A DNA stretch of 64,000 bases from Ponticaulis profundi. GTDB lineage: Bacteria; Pseudomonadota; Alphaproteobacteria; Caulobacterales; Hyphomonadaceae. The translations under genes and the position numbers were made by a program. The stretch lies in contig NZ_JBHSSW010000009.1 in the NCBI RefSeq assembly GCF_042659465.1, positions 186,001 through 250,000 on the forward strand, given 5' to 3'. Below are positions 51,306 to 59,418 of the stretch, in pieces (within the stretch, counting starts at the first letter, position 1; each line of letters starts with the position of its first letter). The notes under the pieces were generated by a model. The model was not told the DNA's origin and searched no databases. It saw only the letters and a list, made by a program, of their open reading frames with translations.

Positions 51306-51688
51306 AACAGACCCCCGCTGAAAGGAGATTTCAGTCGATCGACAGTCTTTCGCTTTCAGTATGGTGGAGACTATCCGCATTATACTAGGGAAAACAAGGC
51401 AAAGCACTGCATTACACCCAGCAGTTATATTTTTCTGGCCGACCACAGAGCCATGGCCACTTTGGGTTTTAATCTCGCTTCTGTCTGTCGAAGCTTGTCT
51501 TTGACCTGTGTGACTTTTTCCGCTATTGGCATCGGGAAATTGTAGGAAGAGCCGCATTCCTGGTTATTCAGGCGTGCACCCCGCCCAGCGAAGTTTCGCC
51601 CGGCGGGTCTTTTTGCTTTAATGGCCGTTCCCTAAACCAGATGAGGGCCTTATCTGGAGAGGATCAAAACGGTGAATGAGGATGACGC
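51306..51688. other. Intergenic region before ffh with orphan hairpin
   Basis: 383 bases. It holds divergent promoter space for the exported-protein row and ffh. A possible promoter (TTGACC / TATTGG, 17-base spacing) near 51499-51527 points rightwards towards the hairpin at 51578-51615. No protein gene is convincing here. Confidence 0.45.
51578..51615 (+). terminator. Orphan intrinsic terminator upstream of ffh
   Basis: Two stacked stems: CCCGCC / GGCGGG enclosing GCGAA / TTCGC, followed by TCTTTTTG. No plus-strand gene precedes it, so it may end a small RNA or act as attenuator in the ffh leader. Confidence 0.6.
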
Positions 51689-53191
51689 ATGTTTGATGCA
51701 CTGACAGATCGATTGACGAGCGTATTTGACGGCCTGACGGGTCGTGGCGCGCTTTCCGAAAAAGATGTCAGCGCTGCTATGCGCGAAATCCGCGTTGCGC
51801 TGCTCGAAGCCGACGTCGCGCTGCCTGTGGTCAAAGACTTCATCGCCAAGGTGAAGAAAGAAGCCGTTGGTGAAGCGGTGATCAAATCGATCACGCCGGG
51901 CCAGATGATCATCAAGATCGTTCATGATGCGTTGGTCGAGATGCTGGGCGGTGAGGATTCCGATCCGAGCCTGCGCATCGACTCGCCGCCATCGGTCATC
52001 ATGATGGCCGGTCTCCAGGGTTCCGGTAAAACGACGACAACAGGTAAGCTCGCCAAGCGCCTGAAGGAAAAAGACCGCAAGAAGGTCCTGCTCGCTTCGC
52101 TCGACACGCGCCGCCCGGCGGCCATGGACCAGCTTGCCGTTCTGGCAGGGCAGGTCGGCGTTGAAAGCCTGCCGATCATCAAGGGACAGCTTGCGACGGA
52201 TATCGCCAAGCGCGCGCTTCAGGCAGCCAAGCTGCAGGGCTTTGATGTTGTCATCCTCGATACGGCAGGCCGGACCACGCTCGATGAGCAGATGATGGCG
52301 GAGGCCGAAGAAGTCGCGAAAATCGCAAATCCTTCGGAAACGCTCCTCGTCGCAGATGCGCTGACAGGTCAGGACGCTGTCGAAACCGCGAAACGCTTTA
52401 ACGAGCGTCTGCCGCTGACGGGTCTGGTGCTGACACGTATGGATGGTGATGGTCGCGGCGGCGCTGCGCTTTCCATGCGCGCGGTCACGGGCCTTCCGAT
52501 CAAATTCCTCGGTGTTGGCGAAAAACTGGACGGGCTGGACGTCTTTGCGGCCAAACGCGTCGCGGGCCGCATTCTGGGCCGGGGTGACATCGTTTCGCTG
52601 GTCGAAAAGGCCGGCGAGCAGATGGACGCGGAAAAAGCCGAGCGTCTCGCCAAGAAAATGTCCAAGGGTCAGTTCGACCTGGATGATTTCGCAGAACAAT
52701 TGCGCCAATTGCAGAAAATGGGTGGCCTTGGCGGCATTATGGGCATGATGCCGGGCGCCAAGAAAGCCAAACAAGCCATGGCTGGCGCGAATATGGATGA
52801 CAAAGTCATCAAGCGGCAGGAAGCCATCATTTCGTCCATGACCAAGAAAGAGCGCGCAAAGCCTGCGCTGCTGAACGCATCACGCCGTCGCCGTATTGCG
52901 GCAGGTGCGGGCGTTCATGTGTCTGAGGTCAACAAGGTGCTGAAAATGCACCAGCAAATGGCCACCATGATGAAGAAAATGGGCAAAGGCGGCATGAAGG
53001 GCATGATGAACGCGCTGGGCGGCGCGGGCGTGTCTCAGGCCGATATTGCCAAAATGGCTGCGCGCAATGCCGGTTCAGGCGGCGCAGGTCTGCCAGGCTT
53101 GGGCGGCGGATCTGGTGGCATGCCGGGGCTTGGTGGTTCGGGTGGTCTTCCTGGCGGTTTGCCGGGTCTGCCGGGGGCGAAGAAGAAGTAG
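51689..53191 (+). CDS. ffh: Signal recognition particle protein Ffh
   Basis: GTPase that binds signal peptides of nascent membrane proteins and hands them to FtsY. 500 residues. N domain (FDALTDRLTSVFDGLTG), G domain with G1 GLQGSGKTTTTGKLA, DTRRPAA, G3 DTAGR and TRMDGD; the M domain is Met-rich (GMMPGAKKAKQAM, MHQQMATMMKKMG) and ends in a Gly-rich tail longer than usual (GLGGGSGGMPGLGG...). It starts a group with the zinc-ribbon, chorismate mutase and rpsP genes. Confidence 0.97.
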   Translation: MFDALTDRLTSVFDGLTGRGALSEKDVSAAMREIRVALLEADVALPVVKDFIAKVKKEAVGEAVIKSITPGQMIIKIVHDALVEMLGGEDSDPSLRIDSPPSVIMMAGLQGSGKTTTTGKLAKRLKEKDRKKVLLASLDTRRPAAMDQLAVLAGQVGVESLPIIKGQLATDIAKRALQAAKLQGFDVVILDTAGRTTLDEQMMAEAEEVAKIANPSETLLVADALTGQDAVETAKRFNERLPLTGLVLTRMDGDGRGGAALSMRAVTGLPIKFLGVGEKLDGLDVFAAKRVAGRILGRGDIVSLVEKAGEQMDAEKAERLAKKMSKGQFDLDDFAEQLRQLQKMGGLGGIMGMMPGAKKAKQAMAGANMDDKVIKRQEAIISSMTKKERAKPALLNASRRRRIAAGAGVHVSEVNKVLKMHQQMATMMKKMGKGGMKGMMNALGGAGVSQADIAKMAARNAGSGGAGLPGLGGGSGGMPGLGGSGGLPGGLPGLPGAKKK

Positions 53192-53485
53192 ATGTTTACG
53201 TGTGAAATCTGTTCTGCCGAGCTGAGCAAAAACGCGCCTTTAGCAGGGAAGTGCCCAAAATGCGGCTCGAAGTTTTCTTTGCCCGCTGTCGGCTATCTAT
53301 ACTTTACCATGCTGATCGCCGGAATCGTTGGTTTCATGCAAGGCTTCAGATATCTGTTTGATGGCAAGACTCCTCTTAGTTTCACTATTCCTTTGATGAT
53401 CGTTTTGGGAATTGTTGGAGTCATAGGTTTTATTCAGTATCGTAAAATGCCGCGCCGTTGGGTAAAGCATAAGGAGACGAAATGA
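53192..53485 (+). CDS. Zinc-ribbon membrane protein
   Basis: 97 residues starting directly after the ffh stop. The N-terminal Cys pairs (FTCEICSAEL and GKCPKCGSKF) form a zinc ribbon; two membrane helices follow (YLYFTMLIAGIVGFMQGFRYLF and IPLMIVLGIVGVIGFIQY) and a basic end. It overlaps the chorismate mutase gene by four bases. A role in membrane protein handling next to Ffh is possible, but nothing more than position supports it. Confidence 0.75.
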   Translation: MFTCEICSAELSKNAPLAGKCPKCGSKFSLPAVGYLYFTMLIAGIVGFMQGFRYLFDGKTPLSFTIPLMIVLGIVGVIGFIQYRKMPRRWVKHKETK

Positions 53486-53778
53486 CCGCTCCCATGGAGC
53501 AACTCCTCCGCCTGCGCGCTTCCATCGACAATCTCGATGCGGTGCTGCTGCACACACTGGCAGAACGTTTCAAGCTGACTCAGCAAGTCGGTCTTCTGAA
53601 GGCGAGCAATGATCTGCCGCCGGCCGACAAGGACAGAGAAGCAAAACAGATTGCGCGATTGCGTGAAATGGCGGATACAGCCGGGCTTGATCCGGAATTC
53701 GCTGAGAAATTCCTGAATTTCATTGTGGCTGAGGTCATCCGCCACCATGAGAAAATCCGGTCGGAGGGTACGGACTAA
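53482..53778 (+). CDS. Chorismate mutase (AroQ alpha type)
   Basis: 98-residue all-helical enzyme converting chorismate to prephenate. LRLRASIDNLDAVLLHTLAERFKLTQQVGLLKA, then DREAKQIARLREMADTAGLDPEFAEKFLNFIVAEVIRHH, give the family's Arg/Lys/Glu active-site pattern. Position between ffh and rpsP is typical of Alphaproteobacteria. ATG overlaps the preceding stop. Confidence 0.93.
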   Translation: MTAPMEQLLRLRASIDNLDAVLLHTLAERFKLTQQVGLLKASNDLPPADKDREAKQIARLREMADTAGLDPEFAEKFLNFIVAEVIRHHEKIRSEGTD

Positions 53779-53851
53779 ACCTCTCTATTCACGGGCCTTC
53801 AATGTGATTGGCCTGAAACGCAGTGCCATAAGATACTTAAGGAGATACACC

Positions 53852-54289
53852 ATGGCTCTCAAAATTCGCCTCGCTCGCGGCGGTTCCAAGAAACGCCCAT
53901 TCTACCGCGTTGTTATCGCTGACTCTCGTGCGCCACGTGATGGTCGCTTCATCGAGAAAATCGGTAACTATGACCCACGTCTTCCGAAAGATTCAGAAGC
54001 GCGCGTCAACATCGATGCAGAAAAAGCTGCTGAGTGGATTGCGAAGGGTGCAAAACCAACCGACCGTGTTGCTCGTTTCCTGAGCCAGCTCGAAGTGGAC
54101 GGCAAGCCTGTTTACAAATGGGAAGCTTCCAACAACCCGAACAAGGGCGAGCCAGGCACGAAAGCGAAAGAGCGCGCTGAAGAAAAGAAAGAAAAAGCTG
54201 AAGCTGCTGCGGCTGCCGCTGCAGAGGCTGCTGAAGCGCCTGCAGAAGAAGCGCCAGCTGCTGAAGCTGAAGAAGAAAAGTCCGAATAG
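53852..54289 (+). CDS. rpsP: 30S ribosomal protein S16
   Basis: 145 residues from ATG 53852 behind AAGGAG. The conserved core MALKIRLARGGSKKRPFYRV and DGRFIEKIGNYDP is followed by the common LNxERAxEWIxKGAKPTDRVA region. The C-terminal ~50 residues are an Ala/Glu/Lys-rich extension (KEKAEAAAAAAAEAAEAPAE), long even for this class. A terminator follows, so the rimM gene is not read through directly. Confidence 0.97.
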   Translation: MALKIRLARGGSKKRPFYRVVIADSRAPRDGRFIEKIGNYDPRLPKDSEARVNIDAEKAAEWIAKGAKPTDRVARFLSQLEVDGKPVYKWEASNNPNKGEPGTKAKERAEEKKEKAEAAAAAAAEAAEAPAEEAPAAEAEEEKSE

Positions 54290-54327
54290 TTCCGGACCTT
54301 TCAGTCTCGATGACATCATAATCGACG

Positions 54328-54358
54328 GAAAGCCCTCGCAATTGCGGGGGCTTTTTCG
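54328..54358 (+). terminator. Terminator after rpsP
   Basis: AAAGCCC-TCGC / GCGG-GGGCTTT hairpin followed by TTTTCG. Confidence 0.8.
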
Positions 54359-54478
54359 TTTCACGCTCATGTGAGCACGGGAACACGCAAACATAACGGC
54401 TCGTTATCATCAGTTCAGATAGGCCGCGCTAGCCTTGGTCTATCAGCGGACGGGACATGCTGAAGAATGGAGAACGTT

Positions 54479-54952
54479 ATGAAAAAGTCGATTTTGACGA
54501 AACTCTGTCTGGCAGGACTTGCCTCCGGTCTCGCGTTTGCTGGCGTGGCAAATGCCAATCCTTACCGCGGTGGCTATGGCCAGGCCAATAGCGGCATTGT
54601 TTTGTATGAGCACTCGGAATTCCGGGGCCAGGCGGTGAACATCAACAATGGCGTCGCGCGCCTTGGAGACTACCGTTTTAATGACCGTGCCAGTTCTGTT
54701 CGTGTGTTCAGCGGTGCCTGGGAAGTCTGCGTCGACGGTGATTTTCGCGGTCGCTGTCAGATCCTGGATCGCAGCACGCCTTATCTGACAAATCTGCGTC
54801 TGAACGACAATATCAGCTCGGTTCGCCGGATTGATCGCGGCTATAACCGTTACAATACGCGTTATGACAACCGAAATGGCGATCGTTACTATAACGACCA
54901 CAGGAACAATCGCGGCGGCTATGATCGCTATCAGGATCGTCGCGGCTGGTAG
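54479..54952 (+). CDS. Beta/gamma-crystallin family exported protein (1)
   Basis: 157 residues with a Sec signal peptide (MKKSILTKLCLAGLASGLAFAGVANA). One beta/gamma-crystallin domain follows (about 36-122) made of two Greek-key motifs: GIVLYEHSEFRGQAVNI...FNDRASSVRV and GAWEVCVDGDFRGRCQIL...LNDNISSVRRI. Both carry the calcium motif (N/D)(N/D)xx(S/T)S (NDRASS, NDNISS). Cys in CVDGDFRGRC are spaced for a disulfide. A Tyr/Arg/Asn-rich tail (NRYNTRYDNRNGDRYYNDHR) ends the protein. First of three paralogues. Confidence 0.88.
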   Translation: MKKSILTKLCLAGLASGLAFAGVANANPYRGGYGQANSGIVLYEHSEFRGQAVNINNGVARLGDYRFNDRASSVRVFSGAWEVCVDGDFRGRCQILDRSTPYLTNLRLNDNISSVRRIDRGYNRYNTRYDNRNGDRYYNDHRNNRGGYDRYQDRRGW

Positions 54953-54957
54953 ATGAT

Positions 54958-54991
54958 AGATCCGGCAGGTCGCTGATCTGCCGGATTTTTT
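54958..54991 (+). terminator. Terminator after first crystallin gene
   Basis: TCCGGCAG / CTGCCGGA stem followed by TTTTTTG. Confidence 0.8.
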
Positions 54992-55062
54992 GTGCCATCG
55001 CCAAGGCGTTCATCCATGATACAAATCTGTGCTATGACCCGGTGAGGGTGTTGGGGGATCAT

Positions 55063-56289
55063 ATGAACAAGATAAAATTCGGTCTGGTCGCAAGCTTATG
55101 CCTGATGGGCGCGGTCACATCTGCCGCCCAGGCGCAATATGGCTATGGCGGCCGCGATGAGATCATTCTCTATAATGGCGCCAACTATTCCAGTACGTCC
55201 AAGCGGATTGATGGGCCGATAGAGCGCCTCACGTACGAGGCGTTTAACGACAAGGCCGGTTCGGTCGACATTCGCGGACCGAATGGCTGGCTGTTGTGCA
55301 AGGATTCCAGGTTCGAAGGCCCATGCCTTGTCGCGCGTCAGAGTATTCGTGATCTCGACGATTTCGGCATGGATGATGAACTTTCATCGGTTCGTCCGTT
55401 GTCGCGTAATAACCCGTATCCGCATGGCACGATTTTCGGTCAGGACTGGAGCGGTGATCTCGTCTTCTACAAGCCAAGCGGCTTTGGTGGTCTGACCGAA
55501 ATGACCGATGAAGAAGCCTGGGGCTATGAATATGGCTCAAACGGTTATGGCTATGAGCGAGACGGATATCGGTCTGGCCAGTATGGCCGATATGGCTATT
55601 ATGATCCGTATGACACGCGCGATTCCGGTTATGATCATGACTGGTCTGGATATCGCGGCGCGCGGAATGCCGACATTATCCTCTATCGCGATCCGTTCCG
55701 GCGCGGCTCTGCCTTTGGCGCTAACCGGGACATTTTCGATTTCGATGACATTCAGTTCAATGATGAAGTCAGTTCCATCGAGGTCCGTCGCGGCCGGTGG
55801 GAAATTTGTACGGACGCGGAGTTCCACGGACGCTGCGAGGTCATAGACACTACCGTCGACACGCTTGGGCCGATCCAGTTCAACGATAATATTTCCTCCA
55901 TTCGCCGGGTCAGCAATCGCGGTGACTGGCCAGTCAGAGATCGGCCAGGGAATGGTCGTCCGGGTGGCTGGGGCGACCGTGATGACCATCGCGATCCGCC
56001 TGCTTCGCCTCCGCCAGCGAGACCGGATTATTCCAGAGCTGAGGTCGTCATCTATGAGCATGGCAATTTTGAAGGAAAGGCTGCGCCGGTAAACGGCTCG
56101 GTTTCCAACCTCAAGCCGCTTGGTATGAATGACAACATATCCTCGATCAAGGTCCAGCGTGGACGCTGGGAGGTTTGTGTTGACCCTGAATATCGCGGAC
56201 GCTGCGTTGCGGTCGATGGGAATATGTCATCGCTGAGTGCGTTGCGGATGAACGACAATATTTCATCCATTCGGAAACTCGGCGACTAA
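55063..56289 (+). CDS. Beta/gamma-crystallin family exported protein (2), three domains
   Basis: 408 residues: signal peptide (MNKIKFGLVASLCLMGAVTSAAQA), crystallin domain 1 (about 37-110), a Tyr/Gly-rich linker (GSNGYGYERDGYRSGQYGRY), domain 2 (about 203-283), a Pro/Arg/Asp linker (GNGRPGGWGDRDDHRDPPAS) and domain 3 (about 330-406). Calcium motifs: NDKAGS (degenerate), DDELSS, NDEVSS, NDNISS twice and again NDNISS. Each domain has W-x2-C-x8-C (WEICTDAEFHGRC, WEVCVDPEYRGRC). It shares its first two domains with the next gene. Confidence 0.88.
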   Translation: MNKIKFGLVASLCLMGAVTSAAQAQYGYGGRDEIILYNGANYSSTSKRIDGPIERLTYEAFNDKAGSVDIRGPNGWLLCKDSRFEGPCLVARQSIRDLDDFGMDDELSSVRPLSRNNPYPHGTIFGQDWSGDLVFYKPSGFGGLTEMTDEEAWGYEYGSNGYGYERDGYRSGQYGRYGYYDPYDTRDSGYDHDWSGYRGARNADIILYRDPFRRGSAFGANRDIFDFDDIQFNDEVSSIEVRRGRWEICTDAEFHGRCEVIDTTVDTLGPIQFNDNISSIRRVSNRGDWPVRDRPGNGRPGGWGDRDDHRDPPASPPPARPDYSRAEVVIYEHGNFEGKAAPVNGSVSNLKPLGMNDNISSIKVQRGRWEVCVDPEYRGRCVAVDGNMSSLSALRMNDNISSIRKLGD

Positions 56290-56402
56290 ACGTCAGGGCG
56301 ATGAGTGGCGGATACGCTTTGCGTTTCGCCATTGTTGCCAGATGTTCAGTTACCAGCCGCTATGGTCTCTGTGTGTGTGGGACGTATGCGGAGACCAAAT
56401 AT

Positions 56403-58037
56403 ATGATCAGAATGAAATCTGCTTTCAAAGCCTGTGTCAGCCTTGCTGCGCTGGTTGGACTTGGTGGGGTCGCGTCAGCTCAGCAATATGGACAGCCCAT
56501 AGGCGATGAGATCGTTCTCTATGATGGGCAGTATTTCTCCGGTGATGCGCGAATTGTGCAGGGGCCAGTGAATACACTCGTCCATGCCGGTTTTAATGAT
56601 CGCTCTTCCTCAGTTGAGGTGCGCGGCTATGCTGGCTGGTTGCTTTGTCAGGATATTTCCTATGAAGGGCCTTGTCTGGTCGTTCGCGAGAGCATTCCGG
56701 AATTGGAAGCGTTCGGACTGGGCGATGAAGTCACCTCGATCCGTCCGCTTTCTCCCGACAACCCCTATCCGCATGGCACGGTCTATGGACAGGACTGGCA
56801 GGGTGAGCTGGTTTTCTATGAGCTGAACCGATATGGCCAGCTTGATGCGCTGACCCCTTATGACAGCTGGGGGTATGGCTATGGAAATGGCTATCAGACC
56901 GGTCGGTACGGGGATTACGGCCGATATGGCCGCTATGGCTATTATGACCCGTTCTCAAGCTATAATTATCCGTATGGCTATCGAACCAGCCGGGGATATC
57001 GCCGCGAGCAGGACAATGACTGGTCAGGCTATCGCGGGTCCCGGAATGCTGACGTCGTGCTGTATCGCGACCCGAATTTTCGTGGCTCGGCCTATGGCGT
57101 GAAGCGTGATGTCTTCGATCTGTCCGACTTGCGGTTCAACGATGAAGTGAGCTCGATCGAGATCAAGTCCGGAACCTGGGAAATCTGTTCGGATGCAGAG
57201 TTTCGCGGACGGTGTCAGATTGTGGATGCAAGCTCCACCTCTCTGAAGGACATCCGCCTGAACGATAATATCTCCTCTATTCGCCGTGTCAGTCCGCACC
57301 GTTCTGGCCCGGCAAGGCCCGGTGATGGTGGAGGACGTGGCAATTGGGGCGGGCGCGATCGCGATCGTGATCAGGATCGTGGCCGAACGCCGCCGCGCGA
57401 CCGGGACGGTGAGCGTGGGCGCTATGAGCGTGGATCTTCTGCACAAGATGGTCGACCACAGCGCTCTCCCGGAACGATACTTGGGCGCCGAACTGACCCG
57501 AATGCGCCGGAACTGGCTGGCGGGCCGGATCGTGATCGCTCGGAAATCAGCCGTGAACCGGTTCCGGGCGCACGCATTCCCGTGACGGATGGGCGTCGCC
57601 CCTGGGAGCAACGCGGCGATCGTGACCGGTCTGGCCAAGCATCATCAGACCGGCCGGATCGTGGGTCTTCGACGCGATCAGGCGAACGTCCAGAGCCGCG
57701 CTGGGGCGGCCGGGATCTGTCTGATCGTCCTGCGCGGGCTGTGCCAGAGCCGAAGGTTGATCGCTTTCCTCCCGTCAAGCGAGACCTCGGGCAGAAGGCC
57801 TTGAAGGCCCGTTCGCAGACACCGCCAGAGGCGCCGCGTGCGGCTCAGCCTCAACGGCCCGCCGAGCGTGGCGGTCGGGACAGATGGGGGCAGACACGAA
57901 ATGCAGCGCCGCCACCCGCACCGAAAGTTGAACCGAAACCGCAAACGCCCATTGCCAAACCGCGGCCAAATCGACAGAACTCCGATAAACCGGATCGGGG
58001 CCGCAGATACGGCATTGAGCGCGAAGAGAAGAGATGA
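56403..58037 (+). CDS. Beta/gamma-crystallin family exported protein (3) with long basic tail
   Basis: 544 residues: signal peptide (MIRMKSAFKACVSLAALVGLGGVASA), crystallin domain 1 (about 35-105), a Tyr/Gly-rich linker (YGNGYQTGRYGDYGRYGRYG), crystallin domain 2 (about 215-295), then ~245 residues of low complexity rich in Arg, Asp, Gly, Pro and Gln. Calcium motifs: NDRSSS, GDEVTS (degenerate), NDEVSS, NDNISS. It is a paralogue of the preceding gene. Its stop overlaps the rimM start by 4 bases, so rimM translation depends on this message. The basic tail may bind surface polyanions or nucleic acid; that is inference. Confidence 0.87.
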   Translation: MIRMKSAFKACVSLAALVGLGGVASAQQYGQPIGDEIVLYDGQYFSGDARIVQGPVNTLVHAGFNDRSSSVEVRGYAGWLLCQDISYEGPCLVVRESIPELEAFGLGDEVTSIRPLSPDNPYPHGTVYGQDWQGELVFYELNRYGQLDALTPYDSWGYGYGNGYQTGRYGDYGRYGRYGYYDPFSSYNYPYGYRTSRGYRREQDNDWSGYRGSRNADVVLYRDPNFRGSAYGVKRDVFDLSDLRFNDEVSSIEIKSGTWEICSDAEFRGRCQIVDASSTSLKDIRLNDNISSIRRVSPHRSGPARPGDGGGRGNWGGRDRDRDQDRGRTPPRDRDGERGRYERGSSAQDGRPQRSPGTILGRRTDPNAPELAGGPDRDRSEISREPVPGARIPVTDGRRPWEQRGDRDRSGQASSDRPDRGSSTRSGERPEPRWGGRDLSDRPARAVPEPKVDRFPPVKRDLGQKALKARSQTPPEAPRAAQPQRPAERGGRDRWGQTRNAAPPPAPKVEPKPQTPIAKPRPNRQNSDKPDRGRRYGIEREEKR

Positions 58038-58594
58038 CGAAGCAAGGCAATTGGGTCTGTGTGGGTGCCATAGCGGGTGCTCATGGTGTGCGGGGTGATG
58101 TGCGGGTGCGCAGCTTCACTCAGTATCCGGAAGACTGTTTTGCCTATGGTCCGCTCTGTTCTGAAACCGGCGAGGTGCTCATCGATCCGATAGAGGCCAA
58201 GCCGGTGAAGAATGCCTTCGTTGTGAAGACAGAGACATCAAAAAGCCGGGAAGACTGGGAGGCCATGAAAGGCACGCGCCTTTATGTGCCTCGTGAGCAT
58301 CTGCCGCCGGCTGAAGAAGACGAATTCTACTATGATGATCTTCTGAATCTCACCGTCACCCATGTGGATGGGCGCGCGCTTGGCCATGTGAAAGCTGTTC
58401 AGAATTTCGGCGCGGATGACCTTCTGGAGATTGTCGCACCCGATGGGCGGACCGCATACTATCTGCCGTTCACAAAGGCTGTTATTCCAACGCTCAGGCT
58501 GGAAGCGGGCGAATTGCTTGCTGATCCGGAGGAGAGTTATCTGCCCGAGGATATGCAGATTGCCGATGAGCCCGAGGCCGACAAAGACGCCTGA
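58034..58594 (+). CDS. rimM: 16S rRNA processing protein RimM
   Basis: 186-residue assembly factor for the 30S head domain. N-terminal RimM domain (WVCVGAIAGAHGVRGDVRV ... AFVVKTETSKSREDWEAMKGTRLYV), then a PRC-barrel part (EFYYDDLLNLTVTHVDGRALGHVKAVQNFG ... YYLPFTKAVIPTL). ATG overlaps the crystallin gene's stop. In most bacteria rimM sits between rpsP and trmD-rplS; here it follows crystallin genes, and trmD is not downstream. Confidence 0.93.
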   Translation: MTKQGNWVCVGAIAGAHGVRGDVRVRSFTQYPEDCFAYGPLCSETGEVLIDPIEAKPVKNAFVVKTETSKSREDWEAMKGTRLYVPREHLPPAEEDEFYYDDLLNLTVTHVDGRALGHVKAVQNFGADDLLEIVAPDGRTAYYLPFTKAVIPTLRLEAGELLADPEESYLPEDMQIADEPEADKDA

Positions 58595-58595
58595 T

Positions 58596-59339
58596 CTATT
58601 TCAGGCGGGGGTCATTGCTTTCCAGCGCAACGCCCTGATGTCCCCGGCGAACCAGCCAGATCATGCCAAACAGGTCAAACAGGCCTGCGAAGAGACGGTC
58701 GAGAAAGCCGTATTTTGACGCGCCATGCCAGCGCGCGCGGTCTGCGACCGGTTCTTCCAGAATGTCCCAGCCGGCACGCTTTACCAGCGCCGGCAGAAAT
58801 CGGTGCATACTGTCGAAATAGGGAAGTTCGCGGAAAGCTGCCGTCCGGATCAACTTGAAGCCGCAGCCTGTATCTGTCACGCCATCACCAAGGCAGAGCC
58901 TGCGCACACCATTGGCAATGCGGGACTGAAGCCATTTGAAGCCGGAATCATTGCGACTGGTCCGTCGCCCCGCGATCAGGCCCAGTTTTCCGACGTTACC
59001 GCTTGCAATGTGCTTGTCATAAAGTCGGCGACTGTCAGCCGGATCATTCTGTCCATCGCCGTCGAGCAATTGCACCCAGTCGCCCTGAACCTTCTTCAGG
59101 CCTGTAAAAAGGGCGGCAGATTTTCCACTGCGCTGTGCATGTGTCAGTGTCACCACGCGGTCTGGCCAGCGCTGCGCCGCCTGGACAAGTTCGTCGCCTG
59201 TTGCGTCGTCAGAGCAGTCATTCACGCAAACGATTTCAAAGCGCAGTCCATCCAGTTGTGCACAAACCTCTTCGATCAGAGGAAGCACATTTCCTTCTTC
59301 ATTATAGAAGGGTATCAATATGGAAAAATCTGGCTTCAA
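58596..59339 (-). CDS. Family 2 glycosyltransferase (polyprenyl-phosphate type)
   Basis: 247-residue GT-A enzyme like dolichyl/undecaprenyl-phosphate mannose or glucose synthases. Nucleotide-sugar pocket: SILIPFYNEEGNVLPLIEEV, VNDCSDDATG, and the metal motif LLDGDGQNDPAD; then TGCGFKLIRTAAFRELPYFDSMHRFLPAL, common to DPM1-like proteins. A short hydrophobic end (FAGLFDLFGMIWLV) may attach to the membrane. It converges on rimM one base apart and has no polysaccharide neighbours. Confidence 0.88.
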   Translation of the reverse strand: MKPDFSILIPFYNEEGNVLPLIEEVCAQLDGLRFEIVCVNDCSDDATGDELVQAAQRWPDRVVTLTHAQRSGKSAALFTGLKKVQGDWVQLLDGDGQNDPADSRRLYDKHIASGNVGKLGLIAGRRTSRNDSGFKWLQSRIANGVRRLCLGDGVTDTGCGFKLIRTAAFRELPYFDSMHRFLPALVKRAGWDILEEPVADRARWHGASKYGFLDRLFAGLFDLFGMIWLVRRGHQGVALESNDPRLK

Positions 59340-59418
59340 ATAACGCTCTTGCGAGTGAATAGCTGAACGGTGTTCCGCATAGCTAGATCAGAATGGCTTA
59401 AAAGGCGAGGGAAAACAC

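Noticed and set aside
51048..51545. Plus-strand 165-codon frame upstream of ffh
   Set aside because: Mostly antisense to an exported-protein gene, and the rest is intergenic sequence with no coding look.
51306..51688. 4.5S (SRP) RNA gene next to ffh
   Set aside because: The conserved GGUCAGG...GGAAGCAGCC-type loop is not present.
51650..52774. Minus-strand frame of 374 codons over ffh
   Set aside because: Antisense shadow of ffh; composition (many His, Gln, Arg) and lack of ribosome site argue against it.
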